Notes under the pieces: model-generated
Database searches by the model: none
The model's input: the letters and a program-made list of their open reading frames with translations, nothing else
What the model was told of the DNA's origin: nothing
Shown: one piece after another, positions 48,080-59,939 of the stretch
How the letters are laid out: every line of letters starts with the position of its first letter
Numbering within the stretch: the first letter of the stretch is position 1
Origin: Brachionus rotundiformis
Lineage: Eukaryota; Rotifera; Eurotatoria; Ploima; Brachionidae
Assembly (NCBI GenBank): GCA_016802295.1
Contig: JAESIW010000138.1
Span: forward strand, 505,904-569,903
Length of the DNA stretch: 64,000 bases
Direction: 5' to 3'
Program-made: the position numbers and the translations under genes

Positions 48080-49836
48080 TCTAAGTTAATTTCTTATTCG
48101 ATTTTATATGTATATATATATATGTAAACTTTTTCTAATATATATTTAGGTTTATATTGGGGTATTGATTTTTGGTCTTGTTTGGAAAAAAGTCTCAAAA
48201 ATCAATACTCGAATTGCATGCGACTCGACTTGAAGTTTCATGCAATTAAACTTTTCAACAAGCACCGCTAATCAGGTCACATCGAAAAACAATAGGACTT
48301 ATTTCGATGACCTAGTATTACTTGAATAGTTTGTCCCTTGGACAAACTTGAGAGCTAATTTGGACTCGGAACCAGTTCGAGCTCCATGTTTTTTTTCTTG
48401 TTATTTTTTTCTAATTTAAGAACAGACTTATACAAGAAGGTAATATTAAATTTATCTTTCGAATGTTAAATTTGAATGTTTAATTTACCTGGATGATATT
48501 TGGCAAAGCGAATGTTTTCATATCAATCTGATTGATCGATGTTAATGGAGACATTCGCGCTGTATGCCAAATACTCAACAGTGGAAATATTCAACAACAA
48601 TTTCTTGTTAATAAAAAAAAATTAAAATTAAAAAATAAATTGCGTTTATAATTAAAATTTAAAAATATACTAAAAATAAAGAGAAACTTTGATGTTCTAT
48701 GATTGGAAAAGTAATAAAAAATAGATATATATATAAATATATATATTTAAATTATTTCCATGAGGTAGTCGAATTTGTTTGTCATTAGCAAGACCGAGCT
48801 AAGAAGAGACATTTTTGAATAACAAATTTTCCATTTATTTTCCAATCTTTTTTTACCTTTATACTAATTAGAAATTTTATTTATTTTTATTTTAAATTTC
48901 ATAAATCGATTTGATCAATTTAGAGGAGAAGGTGTTTATTTTCAAGCAGCTAAAATATCAATTTCTTCTTTGTCTATGTATTCAGTAATTGTCTTTGTTA
49001 TATGCTAAAATCTATTATTTTCAAAAATTATGCTCTTGGCTTGCCGATCGATAGCTTGCCAAAGACACAACATGTGCTTCATCGGCCAACCATTTTGGTC
49101 GAGAGTAATGCAAGTTGCGTAATTGCTGATGATCAATTTATTAATTGTGCAATTAAGATTTGAACATTCATTCATTTAGAAGCCAAAAAAAGGGAAGTTC
49201 AAATTACAAGTTTTTCTAATTAGGAGTGGAATTTAAAAAATAATTTTCTAAAGTTGGCTATCAAAGAATGTGAAATTTTGCGTATATAAAAATTCGACAA
49301 ATATTCAAAAAATATTTCTTAGCATTTTTGAAGAATTGATAGGCTATTTTCTCTTATCTAATCATATGACTTCATAAAAAAATTAGAAACTAGAAAGAAT
49401 AAAAAGGTTAATTAATAAGCTTTTGAATTCAATATATCTTGATAAAAAAAAATCCGATTGAATTCAAAGATAGGATATGATAACATTTAAATTTTTTTTT
49501 ATAATTTTTAAAATTGCTAATAGATATTTTAAATGCAACTTAGAAATAAACTCTTGAAAATTTTAATTTTTTCTCTCTTTTTCTATCAAGAGCAAAAAAA
49601 ACAAATTTTTTTAACATTTTTTTTAATAATTATTTTTATATTTTTTTCAAAATTGCATCGAACACCCATTTGCAGCGCCCAAGATCAATAATTTAATTAT
49701 TGATAATTCAATTTCTGGTCCAATATCTAATCAAATTTTTGTCTATTATTAGATTTTTGTTTTTTTTTGTTTCTGTTTGGTGTTTGAAAATAAAAAAACC
49801 TAGTGTTGTTATATAAAAGAGTATTGCCTTTGTAAA

Positions 49837-52800
49837 ATGATGGTATCTACGAAGCAAAGAGCACAGAGTATTCAGATAGCAAGCACGTCCGCCAACGAAG
49901 AGTCGAATACATCTAGCCCGGATATGGGCGACAGCGCGCTCAAGCAGGACATACTTGCCGAAGAGGCGCATACGGCCGAGGCCGCCGACCAAAAGGACCT
50001 GATGATAAACACCGACTTTTCGGTGGTCTACGACTACTGGAAAAACTTCGACATAAAAAAACTTCAAGTAAAAATTTTTTAATTGCTTTAATTAAAAATT
50101 TAAGAAGAAAATTTTTATTTATTTTTTATTCAAAGGATGATCTGAATAATCAGATAGAAAAAATGAACAAATATGTCCATAATTTGGACAAGATAAATTC
50201 ATGCTTTTTGGACATGAATATGAAATTAGCTTCTCTAATCGACGACGAGGTAAGTTAATTAGTTGTTTAGGAGTATAATTAGGCCACAGATAAGAGAGTT
50301 TTAATTTAATTATTCAGTCGGCTGAAAATTTAAATTTTGCAGACATTTGTTCAAATTTGAAAAAAAAATATAAAAAATAAAAATCTCTTTTAATTAATTT
50401 ATGGGTCAATTCGATTTTATCGATTTTTTACGCGACTTGACCCATTTTGATAGACTAAATCGATAAATATTCTATCATAAAATAGGACGCATTCAAAACA
50501 GTGTCACCAATAGTAAACTTGCTACAAACCGAAATAGACAGTTTATCAAGCCGGACCAAAGAAAATGAGACCACTTGCACGCATTTGTTTAAATTGTTAG
50601 CCAATGTGCCAGGTAAATATTGTGACAACTTTTGGAACCTGAAATTTCTAGTATGTCTTATGAATTTAATTTATCCAGATCCATTTCCAGTAATAGAACA
50701 AGTCAAGTCTAGCAAGGCTAACAAGCAAATAAATAGGTTGCAACTGGAGAACAAGACTTTAAAAGATAAGATAAATTTGTTGGAAAAAGAGCTTACTCGG
50801 GTGAGAAACGCCGAGGCGGACAACAAAGAAAAAGAGCTTATAGTGAGTTTGAGCGAGCAGATAACCAACACTATGGCAATGAATATAGACCTCACTTCCA
50901 AGCTTAAAATAAACGAAGGTGAGCTCGAAAGCTACAAAAAGCTCTTGTCCGATTACAAAGCCCAGTTGTCCGAGATGAAATGCAAACAAATTAATGAGGC
51001 TAGTTTATATTTAATTACTTTTTTTTTATATTTTTTTTCTTCTATTGAGATCTTATCTAATATTTTTTATCTTTAGATTAAAAGTGAAATACTGAAAGAG
51101 AATGATAAACTTAAGTTAAAGTAAATTTAAATATTTTTATAATTTAAAAGAAATTGAGTTAATTTTTTTTGTTTTATTTTAGCCAAACACCTGACTTAGC
51201 TTTTAAAAGTATGTTTTTTTTTATTTTATTCTTTTTTATAAGACAAAAAAAATCAATTTTAATATTTTTTTTATTTATTTTTACTCTCATTCAGGTAATT
51301 CGATATATACATATATTTTTATGTATAAAGACTTCGAACACCTTTTAGATTAATAAAAAAAATAAGTACAAATTTTTTTCGTAGGGTGTCTTTTATTGAT
51401 ATTTTAGTAATAAAAAAATTTCAGATTAAAATAATAAGTTAAATTTTAATAGAAAAAAAAAAGCATTTATTAAATTTTTGAAATAAGTTAAATTAATCAC
51501 CTACAAAGACCTTTTTCATTCAACCATTGATAAAAAAATTTTATACCAAAAGAAGGTGCTTTTTTTTATATAATAAAAACTAAACTAAAATTATTAATTG
51601 ATGATTGAAATGGTATGATAAGAATACACTTTACATTTTTTTAAAATAAAATTTTCTCTACAAGGTGGTCTTAATTAGAGTCTTGATAAAAAAAAAGAAA
51701 ATAAAAAAAAAAATAATTAAAATTGATTTTGAACAATCTTTTATTTAAGTTAATATTTTGCTTAATTTTTTTGCCATTTTGCAGCTAAACGTTCAAGATC
51801 GCCATCGTTGAACAATGGTCAAGCGCCAAGCAACAACCTAAAAAATCTTCTCGACATGTCCAAAGAAACGGGCAAATGCAATTCGTCATCTTCGTCATCA
51901 TCCTCATCTTCCATTTCATCAACATGTACCAAGCACTTGAAATCGGAGCCAGATAATGCCAACGATTACGATTCATCAAACGAAACAGACAACGACGAAA
52001 ATGTGCTTAATACGTCCAATTTGTCGCCAAGTAGCTCGGCTTATGAGCCACTGAACACGGCAGATGTGGCCCAGAAGGTTCGTGACTTGCTCAGCGCGCA
52101 CAACATTGGCCAGCGCGTATTTGCCAAGTGTATTCTTGGCCTGTCGCAGGGAACCGTGAGCGAATTGCTCTCAAAGCCAAAGCATTGGGACAAATTGACC
52201 GAAAAGGGTCGCGAGTCCTACCGAAAAATGTACTATTGGTCTCTCAATGAGAACAGCATAAATTCTCTTAAAGCCATTAGTCCTAAAAAAGGCAACAAAG
52301 AAACCAGCTATTTACAATTAAATACAACAAATGCGAGCAAAGAAGATAGTGCCACTTTGGAACGCATTGCTCAAATACTTAACGATGCTCAAAAAAGGAT
52401 CAAAAGCGAAAATTTCTCGTCACCAATGTCGCCAAGCTCGTCTAATTCGGAGTCATCGCCTTTGATGTCACCAGTATGTGATCAAAAAGCGTCACAGAAC
52501 GACGAGCACGACTCGGACGAGAACGAGACAGCTCTGGACCTCACAATTTCAAAAAATGCCAAAAAAAGAAAGCTTAACTCAAACGAAACAAGCTCGGACG
52601 ACGAAGACACCTCGTCCAACATGAACGAATACGAGTCTACCAAGCGCAGCAATTTGCTCAATACAACCCTAAATAACCAACTAGGACTTAACAATTTGAA
52701 CCAATTTTCACCCTTTTTAAATCCTCAATTGACCAAAAAATTCACCTCACTGCTCAATCAGAGCCAAGCTGGCACTTTGTTCATGCAACAACAGCAACAA

Positions 52801-54450
52801 CAATTGCAACAATTGCAGCAACAAATAATGCCATCACAGCCATTCACCAGAGCTACGTCGACTCCGTCACCATCGCCTTCACTAAATACATCTACACAAA
52901 GCACATTTTCCAGCAAGCCGCTTAAGTGCGTGCTACCACCAGTGTCACAGGAACAATTCGACAAGTACTCTCAAATAAACACCGAAGAATTGGTCAAAAA
53001 AGTAAAGGACCTATTGAGCAAATTTTCTATTAGTCAGCGCTTATTTGGCGAGTGCATACTTGGCTTGAGTCAAGGAAGTGTGAGCGACTTGCTGGCACGA
53101 CCAAAACCATGGGTCATGTTGACTCAAAAGGGACGCGAGCCTTTCATACGCATGCAAATGTTCATCGACGATCCGGACTCGATCAAAAAGCTGATGGCCA
53201 ACCAATACAAGACACCAATGGCCAATATGGACAAAAGAGCCGACTCAAACAACAACCTATTGGCAACAGTAAATCAAAATATCAGAAATATGAGCAATAT
53301 GTCCAATATACAAAATGTATACTCGGCCAAAAGTGTCAACGACAGCTCGAATGACTCCGAGGCCAGGACACCGCATGTACAAAGTCAAATAAACATTATT
53401 CCGTATGATATATCGGCTCTGTCCGGCATTGGCGAGCTAAATACTGACGAGATAACCAACCGAGTCAAAGAAACTCTAATGAATAACAACATTGGCCAAA
53501 AGCTGTTTGGCGAAGCGGTGCTCAATTTGTCCCAGGGCACCGTGAGCGAGCTGTTGTCCAAGCCAAAGCCTTGGAACACACTGAGCATAAAGGGACGCGA
53601 GCCATATCTCAGAATGTACATGTGGCTCAACGATCCCATCAAATTGGAAAAGCTGTCCGAATGGAAAGAGGAGAGAAATTTGCAGAAAAAGAACTGCACC
53701 CAAGAGGTCGAAACTCATGACCAACAAAAACCAAAGAGAAGATTCATATTCAGCGAGGAGCAAAAAGATCAGCTGATGAAAGCGTTCAAGTACGACCCGT
53801 ACCCGGCCGTCAATCAAATGGAACAATTGGCGGCCAAGCTCGGTCTTCAAACGCGAACCGTAATCAACTGGTTCCACAACCACCGAATGAGAATAAGATA
53901 CAAGAATACTCAGAGCAGCACTAGCAGCAATTCGACCAGTCTAAACGACATATCCAGCCTGTCGAACACGCTGCACTCCCGTGCCAAGTCGTTCAATGCC
54001 GGACTGACCAATTTAAAATTTCAGGGTGTACTTGAACAACTAAACAAAATGACCGATAAGACCAACTTTTTGAACTTGCTTGCCAATGTACAAAATGGCT
54101 CAGGTGGTGGTGCCGGCCTTCAGGCCCAGAGCAATGAAGAAGAGAGCTATGAAGACGAAGACGAGAACCAAAATCAGTCTTACCAAGAGTATAATGAAGA
54201 AAACAATGAGGCCGACATGCAGTTCAATGATTTTGGCGAAGAACAAGACTATGACTATGAACAGCAGAACGAGGAGGCCTATGAAGATAATTTGGACGAT
54301 GATGAAGATGACGAGCATTCGGTCAACTTGCCAAGTAATGATTTAAACCGAAATAAGCGCCGTAAGCCACACAATCCACAAAAATTGTCCAATGTAAATG
54401 AAAATTTGATCAAAAAAGCATCCGATGTAGACCCTTTGGCTACGAGCTAA
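49837..54450 (+). CDS. CUX: CUX homeobox transcription factor (Cut family)
   Basis: Cut-like factor that binds ATCGAT/CCAAT-type sites and controls cell fate and proliferation. Seven exons join in phase: 49837-50067, 50136-50249, 50486-50612, 50679-50998, 51077-51120, 51183-51208 and 51785-54450, giving 1175 aa. The fourth intron starts GC rather than GT. The N-terminal part has the CUX/CASP signature: YDYWKNFDIKKLQ, then VSPIVNLLQTEIDSLSSRTK and VPDPFPVIEQ, followed by coiled coil to about residue 280. Three CUT domains follow (about 376-455, 684-762 and 839-920), each with the I-[GS]-Q-[RK]-[LV]-F and LSQG[TS]VS[DE]LL[SA][KR]PK signatures. The homeodomain is at about 936-995 with WFHNHRMR. 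Low-complexity Ser, Gln and acidic segments lie between and after. AATAAA at 54585-54590 is a likely poly(A) signal. Confidence 0.96.
50401..50464. promoter_or_regulatory. Intronic inverted repeat with two ATCGAT sites
   Basis: Inside the second CUX intron, ATGGGTCAA (50401-50409) and TTGACCCAT (50437-50445) are perfect complements. ATCGAT occurs between them (50419-50424) and again just after (50459-50464). CUX-type proteins bind ATCGAT, so this may be an intronic autoregulatory element. Confidence 0.4.
50999..51076 (+). other. GC-AG intron of CUX
   Basis: The only donor that keeps the frame open between exons 4 and 5 is GAG|GCTAGT at 50999. The nearest GT (51003) would lead to an immediate stop in every available acceptor phase. 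The acceptor is CTTTAG at 51071-51076. GC donors are a known minor class. Here the call follows from phase and not from transcript data. Confidence 0.55.
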
Positions 54451-56814
54451 ACTCGGTACTTTCCACTAAATGATTCCATAAGATAGAATGATAAATTTTT
54501 TTTTTAAATTCATCTAATATTGTTTTTAGTTATTGTTTTTTTTTCTCTGTTCATATTGTAAAGAAAATCTGCCTGAAGAGAAAGAATAAATCCTTGAAAA
54601 TGAGATTTTAATATTTTTTTTTAATTAAGGGATACAGTGATTTTAAGGAATTTTTTTTCTATTCTAGGGGTGAGTAACGAAGCCCACCGAGATTAAAAAT
54701 CTTGAACAAAATTCCAGTTTTTGTTTTTTTTTTTCTTATTTTTTAAATTTTTTTCCATGCTTTTTCCACAAAGCTGAACAACAGTAATGTTTTTTTTCTT
54801 AACTATTTTTTTTCTTTGATTTTTGTAACTGAATAATTTGCCAAGTTTTCCAATGATAAGTCTTTCGAACAACAGGATTCCATTATTATATTTGATTATC
54901 TTTAGTTTGCTTTATTGATTTTTTAGCTTTATATTTTGTAAAATTTTATCTCTCTTTTCTTATTATTAAAAGGTCTTGGACTTACCAAAATGTAAATAAG
55001 CTTAATATATTGAACTAATCATTAAAAATCAATTCAATTTTTTAAATTTATTTTGAATAAAGATTAAAAAATGATAATTATGTTTCATTTTTTATTTTTA
55101 ATAATTTTTTTTTTCTTTTGTTACTTTAGTTCAAAGTTTATATTCTTCTTTATTTGCTTTGTTTTTTCTTCACTTTTTTTTCGCTATTTAAAATTTATGA
55201 TAAAATGAAAAAATTTAATAAAAATTATTCGAAAAAATGATAAATTTTTATTTCATTCAAGCAAATAATTATGCAAATGGAGCACGGTTTAATTTGCTCG
55301 AGTTAAATTATATTTTTAAACGAGTCTAATTAATTTTAAATAACTTCGACTTGAAAAAAATTAATATATCAAATTTCAATTGATAGGTAGAAAGATACGT
55401 ATTGAATTTATTCATGAAAGTATGATAAAAAAAGCTTTATCTTTAATTTAAAATTAGAGACAGCACCTTACTCAATGAATAGGGATTTTTTTCCAAATAT
55501 TTGCCAAATTGCTTCTTTGAATTGCAAATCAATTTCAATAGATTAATATGAATTGTTTATTTTTTAATTATTTATTTTAAAGAGGATTATTACAAAAAAA
55601 TTTTGATGAATTTGATTTAAAAATTCCAAATGAAGCCAAAGACTCACTGTGAAGAAAATTTTTATTTTATTCGGCCTATATTTTTTTGAATGTTTGGGAG
55701 ACCTTATTTTTCTCTAGTGGTTGACGAGTCGGTCAGACTGGACAAAACAACAACCAAAATCAAAGTTATCTTATTTATTTGATAGACTTTTTAATCATTT
55801 TGAATTAATGACCATATATTAAGATCAAATAAACAAATAAACTTGAACCAATATCGTGATTTATACTTTTTAATGCCATCGTTGATATTATATGTAAATT
55901 CAAAAGTCATGCACTATTTAAAAAATTAAAGATTTGCAATCATGTGAATCATATTATAAAAAATATTATCTTTGGTAAATAATGCTTAATTAATGCATCT
56001 AAATAATTATATATATTTGAGAATTTGATCTATTTTTGTTTTGTTTGAAAAAAATTATATATATTTTATAATGAGAAAAGAAAATTGAGAATTGTTTTGA
56101 AAAAAAATTAAAAACAATAATTATTGATTGCTTTTTCAAATACCTAATTGCTAAATGTAATGTCTCGAAAAAATCATTACAGAGCTTGAAGCTAATAAAT
56201 TTGAATTTGATACTAATTAAGATTTTTTATTAGTTTTAAAATAAAATTCAAAATTATAAACTTATTTTGAAAATTTGTTCTCAACAGTTTAATATTCATT
56301 AGGTAAGAGCTAGCTATTCTCAAAAAGACTGATGTTATTTATTCTTAATTACTTATTCAAATATCTCGATAGATCTTGAATCAAATTATCTTTATAATTT
56401 GCTCAAGTTTAAAAATAATTTTAATATTATTACCTTAACATTTTGATTATTTTTTTTTAAATGCTATAGATTAGTTTTTTTGTGTCTATAAATAATTCAT
56501 AATTTTATTAATTGCTTTGATTATTTGCTTTAGTTTATCTTTGAATAAGTTATAATTTTGGAAAATTTCCTAACCAATTTTATATGAACTAGCAACACAA
56601 TAATCCTAAATAAAAAGTTTTGATTAAACTTTTCAAAAATTTTAACTAAATTTAAAATATATCTGCCAATATCTTGAACTATTTATTTACAATAAAATAT
56701 TTACATGTGCTATACCAACCTTTTTAAGAATCAACCAAAAAATTATTCCTCAAGTTGCCAAGGCAATTTTGAGCAAAAAAATTGCAAATTAATTCGGTAA
56801 AATTATACTCATAA
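54451..56814. other. CUX 3' UTR and spacer
   Basis: 2.4 kb between two plus-strand genes. The first ~150 bases hold the probable CUX 3' UTR with AATAAA. The rest is AT-rich with no coding frame, RNA gene or repeat that I can support. ATCGAT, frequent upstream of CUX, is absent here. Confidence 0.5.
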
Positions 56815-58626
56815 ATGTCTGACTCAAGTGAAAAAAAAATATCGAATTCAATCGATTTTTTATTGAGCTTAAATAATGATCAGCTTTTAGAGAATACCAA
56901 TTTGGATGATGAAATTAGATTTCTTTATCATTCCAGCAACCATATTGACTTTGATTTGTTATGTGAAAAAAATTTTCATCAAGTTTTAAATAACATTTTG
57001 CTCGAAATAGACAGCTCAAAGATAATCTTTGATAGCAAAATTCAGGTTTTAGATTTAGCTAATAAATCAAACCCAAAGTGTTACACAATATCGTTGCTTT
57101 TATCTACTTTGTCACTAATTAATCACGCTTGTCTAAATTCGGTCCAATTTTCACATTTATTGTCGTCTCAAAATGGAATTGAAGCCCACTTCAAATACCT
57201 CAAGGATCCCGGCTTCACCTCAACATTTTCCCAAATGGAAATATGTGACCGAAACCAAACAAAATACAATTTAGTTCAGAAAATTTTGTCCAATCTATAC
57301 ATATTCAGCAAAAGTAGTGACTTAACCATTTCCAAATGGGTCGACTTGGATGCAGTAAATGTCCTCTTGTTTACGGCATCTTTTTCCAATAGTACAAAAT
57401 TATATTCATATTTAACTATCATTAATATAATAGATGATAAATATTTGGAAGATTTAGACCAAATTCATGACATAATAGATTATATCCATGAAATAATAGA
57501 TAAAATATCAAAGTCATTCATAAAAGGAGAATTTAATCGAATGCCAAGACAAATAGTGGAAATGAAACAGATAATAAATGTAGAAGTGCATTGTATTGAA
57601 ATTTCTAATGGAGATTTTATATCTCTGTTTGTCTTATTGTCAGGTCTTTATAGATTATCTATAAATAACAAGTTGAGACAAGAGATATTTTTTAAGAATA
57701 ATTTTAACTGTAATCTAAAAGTTATTTTGTTTAGCTCGAATCAAATAGAGACTAAATACGTTCTTAGGCTTTATGGTCAATTGACGTTTGATAAAGAAGT
57801 TTGCCAAAATTTGGAACACGATTCAGAATTAATCGATTTCATAAACTCGAAAAACTCTGAATTTTCCGAATATAAATTATGCATTCATATCATGTGGAAC
57901 ATTGAACAGATCAAAGAAAAACCTGTAAGCTCATCAACCAAGTCAGAAAGCAAAGAACACATAATGATAAGCTATAATGGTGCAACTAGACATCTGTGTT
58001 TGAAGATAAAAGCTGCTTTGGAGAGCTCAGGCTACCATGTGTGGATAGATGTTGAAAATATACACGGCTCTAGTCTGGATTCGATGGCAAAGGCAGTAGA
58101 GCAAAGCTTTTGTGTTCTCATTTGTGTCACTGAAAAATATAGGCAATCAATTTTTTGCCAGTCTGAAGCGCTCTACGCCTATAAGCTTAAAAAACCAATA
58201 ATTCCTCTAATTATGGAAAAAAATTACGAAAATGTGAAAGGGTGGCTTGGAATAGTAATGAGTGACAAAATTTTTGTAAACTTTACCAAGTATGGATTTG
58301 AAGAGTGCATTTCAAGATTGGAAAAAGAATTAAGATTGGCAAAAAACTGCAATGGAAATGCAATTGCACAAAATGTTGTCAACATTGAAGAACATGCTGA
58401 CAAATGGAACGAAACCAAAGTATTAGAATGGTTTGAAAAAAATGATTTAAATAAAAAAATATTTGAGAAATTTTCACCATTTGACGGAGTAATTCTTAAA
58501 CAATTGTTCGAAATTAGGCGAGATGCACCAGAATTCTATTTTCAAATGTTCAAAATGGATGACCAAGAACAAATTAACCTCAATTCAATAATGAAATTTA
58601 CTCATAATTTAAAAAATCTTTTTTAA
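56815..58626 (+). CDS. ARM-like/TIR/SAM-like protein
   Basis: Single exon, 603 aa. Residues 1-375 are all-helical and resemble armadillo-type repeats without a strong signature. A TIR domain spans about 381-510: EHIMISYNGATRHLCLKI, GYHVWIDVENI, FCVLICVTEKYRQS, SEALYAYKLKKPIIPLIM and GWLGIVMSDKIFVNF. Glu451 in CQSEALYA is at the place of the catalytic glutamate of NAD-cleaving TIR domains such as SARM1. A SAM-like helical bundle follows (about 530-600, beginning WNETKVLEWFEKNDL). The domain order differs from SARM1 (ARM-SAM-SAM-TIR). Similar cytosolic TIR proteins are expanded in several invertebrates. Role in immunity or NAD-dependent signalling is likely from family knowledge but not shown. 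There is no signal peptide or membrane segment. Confidence 0.88.
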   Translation: MSDSSEKKISNSIDFLLSLNNDQLLENTNLDDEIRFLYHSSNHIDFDLLCEKNFHQVLNNILLEIDSSKIIFDSKIQVLDLANKSNPKCYTISLLLSTLSLINHACLNSVQFSHLLSSQNGIEAHFKYLKDPGFTSTFSQMEICDRNQTKYNLVQKILSNLYIFSKSSDLTISKWVDLDAVNVLLFTASFSNSTKLYSYLTIINIIDDKYLEDLDQIHDIIDYIHEIIDKISKSFIKGEFNRMPRQIVEMKQIINVEVHCIEISNGDFISLFVLLSGLYRLSINNKLRQEIFFKNNFNCNLKVILFSSNQIETKYVLRLYGQLTFDKEVCQNLEHDSELIDFINSKNSEFSEYKLCIHIMWNIEQIKEKPVSSSTKSESKEHIMISYNGATRHLCLKIKAALESSGYHVWIDVENIHGSSLDSMAKAVEQSFCVLICVTEKYRQSIFCQSEALYAYKLKKPIIPLIMEKNYENVKGWLGIVMSDKIFVNFTKYGFEECISRLEKELRLAKNCNGNAIAQNVVNIEEHADKWNETKVLEWFEKNDLNKKIFEKFSPFDGVILKQLFEIRRDAPEFYFQMFKMDDQEQINLNSIMKFTHNLKNLF

Positions 58627-59115
58627 ATAAAATTAATTTTTAATTTAAACTTTTTTTGTGACTAGTTAAGAATAAATTTTAATTTACAGTATCAATCAAG
58701 TGATCGAATTTAAAAAAAAGATATATATTTCAAAGTAAAACTTCATAAATGTCAAGTGGATTTGTAATTTATTGCTCCTTTTTTTATATAAATTAAATTT
58801 TTTAAAGTAAACAATTTAGAACATGCACTTTGCTCAATCAAAACGTGTCTAAATTGTAGAAAACCTTGTCCGTGAGACTTGTGAAAAAAATTTTAATTAA
58901 ATTCGTTGATAAACCATGTCAGAGCTTGATTATTCTGTCCTAAAAATTCTAATTTGGTTAATTGATAATTTACTTTGATTATTTGCTTTAGTTTATCTAT
59001 TCAAGTTTATGATTTAAATTATTTTAAATTTTTTATTTTTACAATTTTTTATCAATTTATCTTTATTTATTTCGGTTGTTGAGCTATTTTGATTAAATTT
59101 AGAATTTTAATCAAA
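58627..59115. other. Intergenic, nothing clear
   Basis: About 490 bases of AT-rich DNA between two plus-strand genes. It contains the 3' flank of the TIR gene and the promoter of the next gene. No motif stands out. Confidence 0.5.
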
Positions 59116-59816
59116 ATGGGTTACGATGAGGAAAATTTGGTTCCGGGTCCAAGATGCATTAACAAAAAGAAGAATTGCTATTTGTTGATTATTCAGGATG
59201 ATAAAAGGCAAATCTACGCATCTAGTGTAGATGAATTGCGCAATTTAATCAAAGAAAAAGCTAATTTAGATGATAATCGGATCGAATTCTGGTCCGAAAG
59301 TTACCAAGATTGGATTCTTTTTGAGAATCAATTGCCAGAAAACAATAGCAAAATTCGAATATCACCTAAAAACAAGTAATTTACTAAATTAAACATTTTT
59401 TATTCATTAATTAAGTAAATTTTTCTTTAAGTTATTCAAATTTATTTGTAGAAAACTTAAATTCAGCTTTTAAGTCGTATCTGGAGTCGGACACTGGTCA
59501 TAATTTGGAAAATTTTGAGACAGCAGTGATTTTCTTGCTCAAACGATCTAGAGATAAAATCAGCGAAAGAGACAGTTTAGCTCATACTATCCAGGAACAT
59601 AACTCAAGCTTACAGAAATTAAGCGAAGAGATAAAAATCTTAAAAACAAGCCTAAAGCAATTTAAATCAGATATAGATTGTTTGAATGAAAAGATAAGCC
59701 ATACAAAATTGGATGATAATGTTGACATTAGACAAACAAAAAATCTAGGTGTTATTGTCACAACTCTAAGTAATATGCGAAAAAATCATAAAAAAACCTC
59801 GTGTATCATTAGTTAA
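59116..59816 (+). CDS. Small protein with ubiquitin-like fold candidate and coiled coil
   Basis: Two exons, 59116-59375 and 59432-59816, join in phase over a 56-base GT-AG intron to give 214 aa. The later AG at 59450-59451 would break the frame. Residues about 20-85 alternate strand and helix: CYLLIIQDDKRQIYASSV, ELRNLIKEKANLDDNRIE, FWSESYQDWILFENQLP and KIRISPKN. The pattern of a regulatory beta-grasp domain with an acidic D/E-rich hairpin recalls CIDE-N or PB1 domains. The C-terminal half (about 120-190) is a heptad-rich coiled coil (LAHTIQEHNSSLQKLSEEI, LKTSLKQFKSDIDCL). The family is not recognised. CIDE-N is one possibility and would link it to apoptotic DNase control, but the evidence is weak. 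Confidence 0.6.
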
Positions 59817-59939
59817 GCAGTTTTTTCTTTTAATGTTTTGCATATTAAATTAAACGCTAAATTTTTTATTTTAATTTTTTTTTAATTTAAATAAATAAAA
59901 TAAAAATAGATTTTTATTCTTATTTTAAAAAAATAAATA

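Larger units (their letters stand above)
39373..49836. other. 10.5-kb gene-free region upstream of CUX
   Basis: No reading frame here has coding character. The sequence differs from other spacers in the window: patches of higher complexity (for example 44500-44640, 46080-46440, 47150-47460, 47640-47770) alternate with AT-rich DNA and pyrimidine/purine tracts. ATCGAT occurs many times. An E-box CACGTG sits near 46117, and GATA-like and homeodomain TAAT sites are frequent. The likely role is the cis-regulatory domain of the downstream CUX gene. A non-coding transcript cannot be excluded. Confidence 0.55.

Noticed and set aside
49812..49819. TATAAAAG as the CUX core promoter
   Set aside because: It lies only 18 bases before the start codon, too close to yield a transcript that includes it.
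56815..58626. SARM1 orthologue
   Set aside because: The domain order is different (TIR before the SAM-like bundle) and the tandem SAM pair is absent.
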